64,000 nt of DNA from Bacteroidales bacterium (GCA_023138875.1 JAGLOO010000008.1:1-64000), one strand, 5' to 3'; numbered from the stretch's first letter, positions 53,198 through 62,222 are shown. Made by a program: numbers and translations. The notes: generated by a model from the sequence alone, not told the origin.

Positions 53198-54691
53198 CTA
53201 TCTATTGAATTCTGCCAGGGCAATCATCAGCTGTTCAAGTTTTGCACTGGCCTGGAGGGAAGAGTTGCTGAAGTTATTGACTACCATCGAAAAGGCGATA
53301 TCCCGCCCCGACTCCGAAGTTACATATCCTGTATAAGCTTTGACACGGCTGATGGTTCCGCTTTTGGCCCGAAGTTTCCCCTCTGCAATACTGCCTCTGA
53401 ACATGTTCTTCAGAGTACCTGTTTCACCGGCAATGGCCATCGAGTTATAAAAATCATCAAAATAGTTGCTGTGAAGCTTCATGTATGTTAGTAGATACAC
53501 CATTTGACGAGGTGTAATGGCATTATACTGCGATAAGCCACTCCCATCAGCCAGGGACATTCCCTGCGTATCCATTCCCCTGTGTGTCCAGAAATTCAGA
53601 ACTGAATCGGCCGAACTGCCTGTTTCGGGTGCAGCTCCAAGTTTGATCCCCGAGTGGATCAGACAATGCTCGGCAAACAGATTAATGCTATGTGTATTTG
53701 TCTGTGTAATAATATCTGCAAGCCCTGGTGATCGTGTGGTGTAAAAAACCTTTCCGCTTAAGATTGCAGCTCCTCCCTGCTTTTGAAGAAGACGCACTGT
53801 AGAAGCCGGTTTTTGTATGCCAATCTTTTCTTCTCTTAATATGGAATCAAGATGCCTGGCTGCAACCAGTGCAGGATCCGGCATCGATCCCTTCACTTCA
53901 AAACCATGTTCATTCAGCGGCAGTTGGCCACGTATATAACGTTCATAAGAATAGGGTGTGCCAAAAATATAGGCATCATCAAAGGAGATTGAATCGGCGG
54001 TGACGGCATTATCAAAAGTTAAACCGGGAATATGGGGAAAATGGTTTACTATCTCGGCTGTATCGCCGGTTTTGTCGCCGGTATTAAAATATATGGAATA
54101 ATAATTATCGTAAACCGCCAGTCCACAGGCTCCAGCTCCGTAATAATTACCCATATTCTGCCATGACCATCCCGGAGGGACCATGTCCCGGCTGAATATC
54201 CTTGCATCGGCGATTACTCCTCCGGTTATTGAATCAATTCCAAGGTCTTTGATGGCATTGGCCCACGCATGCAGAAATTGATTCTCACCAGTGGAATTAA
54301 AGTATTTTGATCCAAGGGTTGGGTCGCCTCCGCCTTTAATGATGATATAGCCGGGCAATATATGATCAGTAATGTCTGTTTTTCCCGTATATTCTAGAAA
54401 GGTCTCAAATTGATGTTCAGGCCCGAGCAATTCCAGGACAGTTGCTGTTGTTAATAGTTTTTGTGTCGATGCAGGCCTGAGGGCCATGTCAGGATTTATC
54501 GCGGCAATGGGTTCTCCCGAATGAATATCAACAGCATAAAATGCAAATCCTGCTGTTTTAAAATCAGCTGAAACCACAATCTGTTTTAATAGCCTGTTTA
54601 CGTTATGGTTTCGCTTCTCTAAAGGGCGGAACTGAGCAAAACTGCTGACGGCCACAAAAACCAGGCATAGAATGAATATTGATCTTCGCAT
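53198..54691 (-). CDS. dacB: D-Ala-D-Ala carboxypeptidase, PBP4/DacB type (S13)
   Basis: This 497-residue protein has a signal peptide (ILCLVFVAVSSFAQ) and the three penicillin-binding motifs of the S13 family: SxxK in RPASTQKLL, SxN-type in LADGSGLSQYN and KSG in LRAKSGTISRVKAY, with a large insert between the first two as in DacB. It trims or cuts murein cross-links in the periplasm. I chose ATG 54691; an in-frame TTG lies 12 bases upstream. It is transcribed towards the LD-carboxypeptidase gene. Confidence 0.9.
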   Translation of the reverse strand: MRRSIFILCLVFVAVSSFAQFRPLEKRNHNVNRLLKQIVVSADFKTAGFAFYAVDIHSGEPIAAINPDMALRPASTQKLLTTATVLELLGPEHQFETFLEYTGKTDITDHILPGYIIIKGGGDPTLGSKYFNSTGENQFLHAWANAIKDLGIDSITGGVIADARIFSRDMVPPGWSWQNMGNYYGAGACGLAVYDNYYSIYFNTGDKTGDTAEIVNHFPHIPGLTFDNAVTADSISFDDAYIFGTPYSYERYIRGQLPLNEHGFEVKGSMPDPALVAARHLDSILREEKIGIQKPASTVRLLQKQGGAAILSGKVFYTTRSPGLADIITQTNTHSINLFAEHCLIHSGIKLGAAPETGSSADSVLNFWTHRGMDTQGMSLADGSGLSQYNAITPRQMVYLLTYMKLHSNYFDDFYNSMAIAGETGTLKNMFRGSIAEGKLRAKSGTISRVKAYTGYVTSESGRDIAFSMVVNNFSNSSLQASAKLEQLMIALAEFNR

Positions 54692-54771
54692 GATCAAAAA
54701 CAATTACAGGACTGTTCAGCATAAAAGTAGCCTTTTTATGAATTATTAAAGCCAATAACTATTTTAGCATA

Positions 54772-56253
54772 ATGAACGATTATGGCATACTATCAATATT
54801 GCCTCCTGTTCTGGCAATTATCCTGGCCTTAAAGACCAGGCAGGTCTATATATCCCTGGTATTTGGGATCTGGCTGGGATGGTTGATCATAAGCGACTGG
54901 AATTTCTTAGATGGCACCATTGCAACAATAGACGGATTTGTCGATGTATTTAAAATCCCGGGTAATACAAAAACCATCATGTTCAGTGCCCTTGTAGGTG
55001 CTTTATTATTGTTCATTCAGTATTCGGGAGGTGTTCAGGGTTTTATCCTGAGAATTGATAAGCTGCTTCACTCAGTTGAAAAAAAGCAAAACGGAAAAAG
55101 CAGGGTGGTTGTACAGATCATGGCCCTGGCCACCGGGATGCTGTTGTTTATTGAAACAAGCATTAGCTCACTAACAGTTGGAACACTGTTCCGTCCGGTA
55201 TTTGACAAGTTGAAGATTCCCAGGGAGAAGTTGGCTTACATTGCTGACTCAAGTTCGGCGCCAAGTTCTATATTAATCCCTTTTAACGCCTGGGGTGCAT
55301 TCATCATGGGTTTGTTGATTACACAGGGAATTGAATCACCTTTAACTACATTGCTTTCTGCCCTGGTTTACAACTATTATCCAATGATAGCCATTCTTTT
55401 GGTTTTCATAGTGATTGTCTCAAAGAAGGATTTTGGTCCCATGGCGAAAGCCGAGAAGAGAACACGGGAAACAGGAAAGCTTCTCAATGATGGCGCCAGG
55501 CCCTTGGTCTCAGATGAAGTTACTTCCTATGAAATGAAAGAAGGCGTTAAACCCAGGGCCATCAATATGATTGTTCCGCTCGTTGTAATGATTGTAATGA
55601 TGTTTATCAGCTTGGCTTACACAGGATGGAACCAGGTTGAAGATGCATCCTCCTTCATGAATCACCTTGGAAAAGCCATGGGCCTTGGATCCGGATCGTC
55701 GGCAGTCCTGTACTCCGTAACGACCGCAATCCTGGTGGCAATGTTGCTTTACCGTGTTCAGGGTATCATGAGGTTACGCAAAATGATTGAACTTATCTTG
55801 AAGGGAATCAGTGAATTGATGCCTCTTGCGTTGTTGATGATGCTTGCATTTTCCATCAGTCACGTTTGCAACAACCTGGGAACCGGTGAATATGTGGCAG
55901 GCATTACAGAGGGCTGGCTTTCACCAGCACTGTTACCGGCTGTTATTTTTATTCTCTCCTCTATTATTGCTTTTTCAACCGGCACATCCTGGGGTACATT
56001 TGCCATCATGATTTCCATTGCAGTGCCCATGGCAGAATTGCATGGTGCGAACCTCTTCCTGGTTATTGCGGCAACCATGGGAGGCGGGGTATTTGGCGAT
56101 CATTGTTCCCCGATTTCAGATACTACCATCATATCTTCCATGGCATCGGCTTCTGACCATATTGACCATGTAAGGACACAACTTCCGTATGCCCTGGTCA
56201 CAGGTGCGGTTACAGTGATTATTTATTTGATTCTGGGGTTTGTTACCGGATAG
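54772..56253 (+). CDS. NhaC-family Na+/H+ antiporter-like permease
   Basis: This 493-residue membrane protein has the NhaC pattern: ILSILPPVLAIILALKTRQV, YISLVFGIWLGWLI, the LFIETSISSLTVGTLFRPV region, SSAPSSILIPFNAWGAFIMG and GTSWGTFAIMISIAVPMAEL with DHCSPISDTTIISSMASA near the end. Family members exchange Na+ for H+ or carry organic acids. Located among murein-peptide genes it could take up a released peptide or amino acid, but that is inference. Confidence 0.85.
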   Translation: MNDYGILSILPPVLAIILALKTRQVYISLVFGIWLGWLIISDWNFLDGTIATIDGFVDVFKIPGNTKTIMFSALVGALLLFIQYSGGVQGFILRIDKLLHSVEKKQNGKSRVVVQIMALATGMLLFIETSISSLTVGTLFRPVFDKLKIPREKLAYIADSSSAPSSILIPFNAWGAFIMGLLITQGIESPLTTLLSALVYNYYPMIAILLVFIVIVSKKDFGPMAKAEKRTRETGKLLNDGARPLVSDEVTSYEMKEGVKPRAINMIVPLVVMIVMMFISLAYTGWNQVEDASSFMNHLGKAMGLGSGSSAVLYSVTTAILVAMLLYRVQGIMRLRKMIELILKGISELMPLALLMMLAFSISHVCNNLGTGEYVAGITEGWLSPALLPAVIFILSSIIAFSTGTSWGTFAIMISIAVPMAELHGANLFLVIAATMGGGVFGDHCSPISDTTIISSMASASDHIDHVRTQLPYALVTGAVTVIIYLILGFVTG

Positions 56254-56268
56254 GATAGCTGGAGTTTG

Positions 56269-57393
56269 TTACCGGATAGCCGGGGGAATATTTTTTCTCA
56301 GACCTTCTACCAAGGTGTCAATTTGATCTTTTGTATGGGTGGAGAAAACAACGATCCGTAAAACCCCTTCCTTTCCAGCGCCACGGTAATTTGAATATTG
56401 AATAAAAATCCCATCCTCCATCAATGCCTCGTGAATTGCTGTCATCGAAGCAGCATCACCGGGAGTAAATGCAACGATGGGCAGGCAATTATCATCTGTA
56501 GGAATATGAATCGACTCCATCCCCGTCTTCAGGTAACGGGCATTCTCCCACAACTTTTCTCTCATTCCCGGATTGTTTTTCACCAGTTCCAGTCCCTTGA
56601 GCCCTGCAGCAATGGCAGCAGTCATGGGCGAGTTTGAACCTGTTATTACACTCCCGGCCCTTACCTGCCTGACGAAGTCGGTCCGGCCCGGAATAATCCC
56701 CCCGTAGGCACCGAATGCCTTCGACAGGGTAGCTCCCATGAAAAGCCTTTCGGAGTTAAGCCCCAGATGCTCGCAGGTGCCCCTTCCGTTCTGGCCCAGG
56801 ATCCCCACCCCATGTGCATCATCGATCCATACCAATCCATTGTTTTTTTCAGCCAGGTCAAGATAATCAACAAGCGGGGCCAGCTTTGCACGGATGGGAA
56901 ACAATCCATCTGTTGCTATCAGGGGTCTTTGGTTCTGTTTCAGGGTTTCATCCAGCCTCAGTTTCAAGTCTTCCACATTTCTGTTTGCAAACTTTACGAC
57001 CAGCTTCCCGGCCGTTTCAGCTCCTTCAATGTTGCTGTAATGAGATCCCTCATCAATAAAAATAACATCATACAGATCCAGATCATTCAGGGCCTTCAAT
57101 CCGGCAATATTACTCAGGTATCCGGAGGGAAGATAAGCAGCGTCTTCGGTACCAAAGTATTCTGCTATTTTTTCTTCAAGTTGCAATAACAGCGGTGTGG
57201 TACCTGCCATGGCCCTTGAGGTGGCGCTTCCGATCCCGAATTGTAAAACTGCATCCCCTGAAGCTTGTATAAGCTCTGTATGTGAGTGGAGCTGAAAATA
57301 ACCTGTGCCTGCGAAATAGAGGTATTTTTTACCATCAATAATGACCTCGGGACCCGCCGGACCCTCCATGATATGTTTTCGCTGATCAGCCAA
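56269..57393 (-). CDS. PLP-dependent alpha-oxoamine synthase-type enzyme (KBL/AONS-like)
   Basis: This 374-residue protein belongs to the fold-type I group of BioF, KBL and serine palmitoyltransferase. Key segments are FAGTGYFQLHSHTEL, FIDEGSHYSNIEGAE, VWIDDAHGVGILGQNGRG and the PLP Lys in MGATLSKAFGAYGG. The substrate cannot be told; the typical residues for a specific acyl-CoA are not something I can judge by eye. It starts at TTG 57393, three bases after the epimerase stop; ATG 57369 is an alternative. It forms an operon with the epimerase gene upstream. Confidence 0.82.
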   Translation of the reverse strand: MADQRKHIMEGPAGPEVIIDGKKYLYFAGTGYFQLHSHTELIQASGDAVLQFGIGSATSRAMAGTTPLLLQLEEKIAEYFGTEDAAYLPSGYLSNIAGLKALNDLDLYDVIFIDEGSHYSNIEGAETAGKLVVKFANRNVEDLKLRLDETLKQNQRPLIATDGLFPIRAKLAPLVDYLDLAEKNNGLVWIDDAHGVGILGQNGRGTCEHLGLNSERLFMGATLSKAFGAYGGIIPGRTDFVRQVRAGSVITGSNSPMTAAIAAGLKGLELVKNNPGMREKLWENARYLKTGMESIHIPTDDNCLPIVAFTPGDAASMTAIHEALMEDGIFIQYSNYRGAGKEGVLRIVVFSTHTKDQIDTLVEGLRKNIPPAIR

Positions 57394-57395
57394 AA

Positions 57396-58508
57396 TTAAA
57401 CGGTTTCTTTTTCCATGGAGTTTAGATATTCTTCATTGAAACCAGCCCCGATACCCGGATTGTCACCCAGCTCCCATTTCCCGTTTCCCCGGTACTCGAT
57501 GCCTCCTGTTACCGGATCCCTGTCCAGCATCAGCGACGAATCCATGTCAAAATGTACAATGTTATCCCGGGCCGCCACCAGGTGCATTAAGGCTGTAAGT
57601 GCGTAGCGCGATTCAGACATACAACCCACCTGACATTTGATCCCGGCCGCTTCGGCGATGGCAATTATTTTCAGGGCATTATTGATCCCTCCTGATTTTG
57701 AGAACTTAATATTAAAATAATCGCATGCACCCATACTTGCAAGACGAAATGCATCATGGTGGTTAAATACGGATTCATCGGCCATGATGGGAATGGGGCT
57801 GCTCTCCCTCACCTTTGCCAGATCTCTGTTATTCCAGTGTGGAATCGGTTCTTCGCAATGTTCAATATTGTATTTGTCAAATGCTTTTAAGGTTTTAATG
57901 GCTGTAATTGTATCCCATCCCTGATTTGCATCGATTCGAACAGGATATTCCATTCCAACGGCATCTCTTATGGCTTTTATCCTTGCAACATCCTCTTCCG
58001 TTGTTGTACCCAGTTTGACCTTAATGGCCGGGAATCCTGAGGCTTTAAAGTCCTGTGCATCTTTTGCCATTTTTTCCGGATCCCCGATGCTGATTGTCAT
58101 ATCGGTATAGACTTCACGGCTGTTACTTCCTCCAAGTAATTTATAGAGGGGAAGGTTGGCTTTCTTGGCAAGCAAATCGTACAGTGCCATATCAAAAGCG
58201 CTTTTCATCGTGAAATTTCCCTTTACCGCCCTGTCAATCTCTGATAAACGGTCTTCTAAGGCAAAGGGGTCTTTGTTCTTTATAAGCCTGCCGATTTTTT
58301 TTGCCAGCTCAAAAACTGTTTCCTGGGTTTCGCCGACAATAAAAACAAAGGGGGCACACTCACCCGTTCCCGTAAGACCGGAGCTGGTGTGTATTTTAAC
58401 TACAATATTTGTGGCCTCCGTAATAACGCCCAGGGAAATAACAAAAGGCTCCTTATAAGGAATATTGAGTTTGATAATTTCTACAGATGTAATTATAATA
58501 TTGTCCAT
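57396..58508 (-). CDS. Dipeptide epimerase, cytoplasmic type
   Basis: This 370-residue enolase-superfamily protein is a second L-Ala-D/L-Glu epimerase-like enzyme. Catalytic motifs are the Lys pair in FPAIKVKLGTT, metal ligands in RIDANQGWDT, HCEEPIPHWN and IMADESVF, and the second Lys in FNIKFSKSGG. Unlike the one at 50995 it has no signal and should be cytosolic. It lies between the DUF1684 lipoprotein and the PLP enzyme on the minus strand. Confidence 0.88.
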   Translation of the reverse strand: MDNIIITSVEIIKLNIPYKEPFVISLGVITEATNIVVKIHTSSGLTGTGECAPFVFIVGETQETVFELAKKIGRLIKNKDPFALEDRLSEIDRAVKGNFTMKSAFDMALYDLLAKKANLPLYKLLGGSNSREVYTDMTISIGDPEKMAKDAQDFKASGFPAIKVKLGTTTEEDVARIKAIRDAVGMEYPVRIDANQGWDTITAIKTLKAFDKYNIEHCEEPIPHWNNRDLAKVRESSPIPIMADESVFNHHDAFRLASMGACDYFNIKFSKSGGINNALKIIAIAEAAGIKCQVGCMSESRYALTALMHLVAARDNIVHFDMDSSLMLDRDPVTGGIEYRGNGKWELGDNPGIGAGFNEEYLNSMEKETV

Positions 58509-58528
58509 AATTCACTAAAATTTTATGG

Positions 58529-59431
58529 TTAAAAATCAAAGTGGACCGATTTTTCTCCTGCTTCAACGGCCACCGGAAGAAAATTCTCTTTAGGTGGCAT
58601 GGGACAGGTGGCGAACGGACTGAATGCACAGGGCGGATTGTAAGCCTTGTTGAAATCCAGGATAATCCGGCCAGTGGAATCAGGCATAGAGTACATATAT
58701 CTGCCCGCACCGTAGGTTTCCAAACCCGTGGTCTCATCTGCAATTACCAGGAAATATTGTTTGCCTGAGATGAAGGGAAAAAGTACCAGGTTTTTTCTGT
58801 TGAGCCTGAAGTGCAATTCACCCGGACAACTATATTCTTCGGTAAATCCTTCAATCGGTGTGGCCACAGTCATGGTTTTTGGCTCCTCAAAGGGAACCAG
58901 CGTGGCTTCAACAACATACTCCGTTTGAATGGGGTAGGAGGGTATATGGTCCAGCTGGCTGATCCGGGGATGTTTATAATCCCTCATCCGAATACCATAT
59001 TTTTCGCCCCGTTTTATAATATTCCAGGATAGGTCGCCCTGTTGCAGGTAGGTGGTATTTTTTGAATGATCATTTATAAGTTCCATATGGTACACCAGGG
59101 AATCTCCGCTGCTAATATCAATTCCCTCTTCTACCTGGAGCATTACGTTGCCATCTTTGAGTGTTAGCTTTCCGCAATAAGCTTTGGCTTTCTCCGGGAA
59201 GATGATATCATTGGATGGATCGGACCCAAATCTGTTCCCCCCTTCTTCCAGCCAGTACAATCCCGCCAGGTTGAGCCAACCGGTCTCTCCTTTCAACCGT
59301 TCCAGGCGACTGTGTTGCCAGGTTTGAATCTCTTTCTCATAACTGTCAGGATCCCCGATAACAGTTGAGCTATTCGCACATCCTGTTATGGAAATGGCGA
59401 TAGGGATAAGCGAGAGATATTTATATTTCAT
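58529..59431 (-). CDS. DUF1684 family lipoprotein
   Basis: This 300-residue lipoprotein (LIPIAISITGCANSST) matches DUF1684: WQHSRLERLKGETGWLNLAG, LYWLEEGGNRFGSDPSNDII, and the C-terminal GRYMYSMPDSTGRIILDFNK followed by NPPCAFSPFATCPMPP. The C-terminal motif with Asn-Pro-Pro-Cys is strongly conserved in the family, whose function is not established. It precedes the cytosolic epimerase gene by 20 bases. Confidence 0.85.
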   Translation of the reverse strand: MKYKYLSLIPIAISITGCANSSTVIGDPDSYEKEIQTWQHSRLERLKGETGWLNLAGLYWLEEGGNRFGSDPSNDIIFPEKAKAYCGKLTLKDGNVMLQVEEGIDISSGDSLVYHMELINDHSKNTTYLQQGDLSWNIIKRGEKYGIRMRDYKHPRISQLDHIPSYPIQTEYVVEATLVPFEEPKTMTVATPIEGFTEEYSCPGELHFRLNRKNLVLFPFISGKQYFLVIADETTGLETYGAGRYMYSMPDSTGRIILDFNKAYNPPCAFSPFATCPMPPKENFLPVAVEAGEKSVHFDF

Positions 59432-59451
59432 AGATAAGACTTAAGCAACAG

Positions 59452-60324
59452 CTACAAAGGTCGAACTACCATAATTCCGGTTGCGGACTTACTGTTCAAC
59501 AGATATTCTTCCAGTGTTTTTTCTGAAACTACAACTTTTTCAGCCTTCGATGAAGCGTGCATTAAATGAATGCGGCCCGCATCCCGGATCAGGATCCCAA
59601 CATGAGATATGGCTATGCCTTCCATGCCGGTAGTAATCCCCACAATGTCACCATCCATCAGTTTGTTTTCAACCTCGGCAATGCTGGATTCAGGAATGAA
59701 AAACATCTCCCTTGCTGATATTTCCTGTTCCTGTTCAGCAATAATTTTTACAAGTGGAGCACTCTCTTTTAGTTGCCTGTAACTATCAGGGTGGGTACTC
59801 ATAAAATTTATCTTTTTTGGGAAAGGCGTCTGTGCAATTTCCCGGGAAATATCCTGTATCCGTTTCTTCTGCTGATTGTTATATATCCAATCACTAAAAT
59901 AGTGTAAGCGCGAAGGATAACCGTCGATGATCCCGTTCCTGTAACGTATATGTTGTAATTCAGAGGTAAATTGTTCGAAAGTTTGTTGGTCACTTTTAAT
60001 TGTTCTGGAAATAGCCAGGCAGTTTTCTGCGAACGTGGTGCAGTCCATCTCCCGCAAATTCACAACCAGTTGTTCTTCCTCAGTTTCAAGTGTGTGGGCA
60101 ACGTATGGTGTTTCTTTTAAATAGCTCCCCACTTTCACTAATAAAGCTGAAGTTGTCGCATTTCTTTCTGTTGAATAGAGGTCTAATACCTTTTCCAGTA
60201 TTGCTTTGTCTTCGGGCTGGAAAATTATTCTCTCAGATTCAGCAACTGGATTTTTCTGTGTTGAGTTGCATGAGAAGAGGCAGGATAAAGCGAATAGTGT
60301 TAGAAGCCGGGTTTTCATTTTCAT
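59452..60324 (-). CDS. DUF1460 amidase-like lipoprotein (NlpC/P60 superfamily)
   Basis: This 290-residue protein has a lipobox (LFALSCLFSCNSTQ) and the DUF1460 features: catalytic Cys in LREMDCTTFAENCLAI, the segment YPSRLHYFSDWIYNNQQ and the His in GIAISHVGILIRDAGRIH. Family members are N-acetylmuramoyl-L-alanine amidase-like cysteine peptidases acting on murein fragments at the cell surface. I chose ATG 60324; a TTG 15 bases earlier is in frame. It is the first gene of the minus-strand murein-peptide operon. Confidence 0.82.
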   Translation of the reverse strand: MKMKTRLLTLFALSCLFSCNSTQKNPVAESERIIFQPEDKAILEKVLDLYSTERNATTSALLVKVGSYLKETPYVAHTLETEEEQLVVNLREMDCTTFAENCLAISRTIKSDQQTFEQFTSELQHIRYRNGIIDGYPSRLHYFSDWIYNNQQKKRIQDISREIAQTPFPKKINFMSTHPDSYRQLKESAPLVKIIAEQEQEISAREMFFIPESSIAEVENKLMDGDIVGITTGMEGIAISHVGILIRDAGRIHLMHASSKAEKVVVSEKTLEEYLLNSKSATGIMVVRPL

Positions 60325-60457
60325 TTTTTTATTTCCCAAATGTACAAAAGAAACAAATCACCTTCTGTTAAACTCCGAAATCAACGCTCTTTCTTCATCC
60401 CTTTCCTGTTATCCAATTCTGCACCCGGGGGACTACCATTGGCAAATCTGCTGACTA

Positions 60458-60489
60458 TTTGGGTTTCTAATTAGAAATAGTTATATTCG
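60458..60489 (+). promoter_or_regulatory. Candidate promoter of the AbiE-type pair
   Basis: TTTG (60458-60461), 20 bases, TATATTCG (60482-60489) fits the Bacteroidota -33/-7 pattern with one deviation in the -7 box. The ATG of the antitoxin gene follows 25 bases later. An A/T-rich dyad (TTTCTAATTAGAAA, 60464-60477) lies between the boxes and could be an operator for autoregulation. Confidence 0.45.
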
Positions 60490-60514
60490 TGAACTAAATA
60501 TACGAAAATACGGG

Positions 60515-61102
60515 ATGTTAAGTTCACAAAAAGTAAGGAATAATGTTGTTTTAGCCATCTACCAGGACATCCGAACAGTATTTCGTTTGAATGACATAGC
60601 CCTGCTGATGGGTGAAACAAATTTTCAATCGCTCAATAAAAAATTGAACTACTACGTTCGAACGGGAAGGCTACAAAACCCGCGCAAAGGGATATACGCC
60701 AAACAAAATTTTAATCCTGAAGAGCTGGCATGCACCATCTACACACCTTCCTATATTTCGCTGGAATATGTATTGCAAAAAGCCGGTATCGTATTTCAAT
60801 TTGATTCACGGATTACAGCGACCAGTTATCTGAGCCGGAGCATTGAGGTAACAGGTCGAACCTACCAGTTTCGCAAAATCAAGGGAGAAATACTTGTGAA
60901 TACAGCAGGAATCAAAAGGCTGGATAATCATATCAATATTGCTTCTGCCGAAAGGGCGTTCTTAGATTTACTGTACCTGAATAAGGATTATTATTTTGAT
61001 AATCTCAATCCGTTGAGCAAACAACTCGTTTATGAACTAGTACCCATTTATCAATCAAAGGCATTGTCTGAACGGGTAAATAAACTCATGCAAAATGATT
61101 GA
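60515..61102 (+). CDS. AbiEi-type antitoxin
   Basis: This 195-residue protein resembles type IV AbiEi antitoxins: an N-terminal winged helix (FRLNDIALLMGETNFQSLNK, YYVRTGRLQNPRKGIYAKQ) and a C-terminal part with YTPSYISLEYVLQKAGIV and ASAERAFLDLLYLNKDYYF. AbiEi proteins repress their own promoter and oppose the AbiEii nucleotidyltransferase. It overlaps the toxin gene by 8 bases. Confidence 0.85.
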   Translation: MLSSQKVRNNVVLAIYQDIRTVFRLNDIALLMGETNFQSLNKKLNYYVRTGRLQNPRKGIYAKQNFNPEELACTIYTPSYISLEYVLQKAGIVFQFDSRITATSYLSRSIEVTGRTYQFRKIKGEILVNTAGIKRLDNHINIASAERAFLDLLYLNKDYYFDNLNPLSKQLVYELVPIYQSKALSERVNKLMQND

Positions 61103-61790
61103 CATAAACCGGCATAGATTCTTCCTGGTTCAAATCCTGAAAGATATATACACAGATATCGAGCTGGCAAACTGCCTGGGTTTTAAAGGCGATACTTCCC
61201 TGATGTTTTTTTATGACCTGCCGCGTTTCTCTGTCGATTTGAATTTCAATCTGCTTGATGTTGAAAAGGAAGATGTTGTTTACGGCAAAGTCCGTAAAAT
61301 ACTTCTCAAATACGGGACCATATTTGATGAAGCCAAAAAGTTCTACGGCCCCATGATTGTCCTGGATTATGGATTTGAAGAACGCAAGTTGAAAGTTGAG
61401 ATTTCAAATCGTTTATTTGATAACCGGTACGAGATAAAAAATCTACTGGGAATCATTGTGAAGGTAATGGTTCAGGAAGATATGTTTGCACATAAACTTT
61501 GTGCTTTGCTCGACAGGAATGTAATAACCAACCGTGACATTTTCGATTGCTGGTTCTTTATGCAGCATCGGACTCCGGTGAACAAAAGTATTGTTGAATT
61601 GCGGATGGAAATGTCTTTCACTGAATACCTGCAAAGGTGTATCGACAGCCTTGAGTCAATGAGCGACAAAGGATTATTACAGGGTATGGGAGAGTTGATG
61701 GATAACAAAATGAAAAAGTTTGTACAGACGAAATTGCGGTCAGAAGTTATCGGATTTTTGAAGTTCTATAAAAACTTCCCGATTCTGTGA
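61095..61790 (+). CDS. AbiEii-type nucleotidyltransferase toxin with altered catalytic motifs
   Basis: This 231-residue protein is an AbiEii/MenT-type nucleotidyltransferase. The family motif usually reads GGT/S followed by SxDLDF. Here the matching segment is LGFKGDTSLMFFYDLPRFSV followed by DLNFNLL, so the second Gly of the first motif is Asp and the second catalytic Asp is Asn. The C-terminal part (MVQEDMFAHKLCALLDR, RDIFDCWFFM) is normal. Unless other residues substitute, the toxin should be inactive. It is coupled to the antitoxin gene by an 8-base overlap. Confidence 0.8.
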   Translation: MIDINRHRFFLVQILKDIYTDIELANCLGFKGDTSLMFFYDLPRFSVDLNFNLLDVEKEDVVYGKVRKILLKYGTIFDEAKKFYGPMIVLDYGFEERKLKVEISNRLFDNRYEIKNLLGIIVKVMVQEDMFAHKLCALLDRNVITNRDIFDCWFFMQHRTPVNKSIVELRMEMSFTEYLQRCIDSLESMSDKGLLQGMGELMDNKMKKFVQTKLRSEVIGFLKFYKNFPIL

Positions 61791-61874
61791 CATCAATGTT
61801 ATATATTTAAGCAGAATTAGCAAGGATAATGGACGATTAGTTCTTTTGAAAATTATATTTTTACAAGATGCACC

Positions 61875-61962
61875 GGAGAGATGCCGGAGTGGTCGAACGG
61901 GGCGGTCTCGAAAACCGTTGTGCTCCTTGCGGGCACCGGGGGTTCGAATCCCTTTCTCTCCG
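61875..61962 (+). tRNA. tRNA-Ser (CGA anticodon)
   Basis: An 88-nt class II tRNA: acceptor GGAGAGA/TCTCTCC, anticodon stem GCGGT/ACCGT with loop CTCGAAA (anticodon CGA), a long variable arm (TGTGCTCCTTGCGGGCACC) and T arm GGGGG-TTCGAAT-CCCTT, discriminator G. A terminator hairpin begins 13 bases downstream. Confidence 0.93.
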
Positions 61963-61974
61963 CAAAACAGTGAT

Positions 61975-62005
61975 AACCCACAAGCGAAAGCGGTGGGTTT
62001 TTTTT
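61975..62005 (+). terminator. Terminator of tRNA-Ser
   Basis: AACCCAC (61975-61981) pairs with GTGGGTT (61993-61999) around AAGCGAAAGCG, followed by a run of T to 62005. Confidence 0.8.
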
Positions 62006-62009
62006 CGAG

Positions 62010-62081
62010 CATCCGTATCAAGCTTGCTTGAATACGGATGAGAGGAAAAGAGAACCTGATTGCGCTTCACAGCGCAATCAG
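62010..62081. repeat. Two further inverted repeats behind tRNA-Ser
   Basis: CATCCGTAT/ATACGGATG (62010-62040) and CTGATTGCGC/GCGCAATCAG (62056-62081) are perfect stems of 9 and 10 bp. Outside them, GTGATAACCCA near 61970 and TGGTTATCATTG near 62082 are also complementary, so three hairpins sit inside one outer stem. No gene is present between the tRNA and 62223. Confidence 0.65.
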
Positions 62082-62222
62082 TGGTTATCATTGTTTTGCT
62101 GGTCACCCCATTCAGGGATCACGAAGCCCCCCCTCTTTTATACTTCCACCATTTTTATTTCGTTCATATACTATATCCCGGTTAAGTTGTAAAAGTTACT
62201 ATCAGGTTCAGTCATAACCCCA

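Noticed and set aside
56254-56282. Short direct repeat GTTACCGGATAG at the end of the NhaC-type gene
   Set aside because: A duplication of about a dozen bases across two convergent gene ends; too short to interpret.
61740-62021. Open frame on the minus strand over tRNA-Ser (GIRTPGARKEH...)
   Set aside because: It is the familiar false translation of an antisense tRNA gene.
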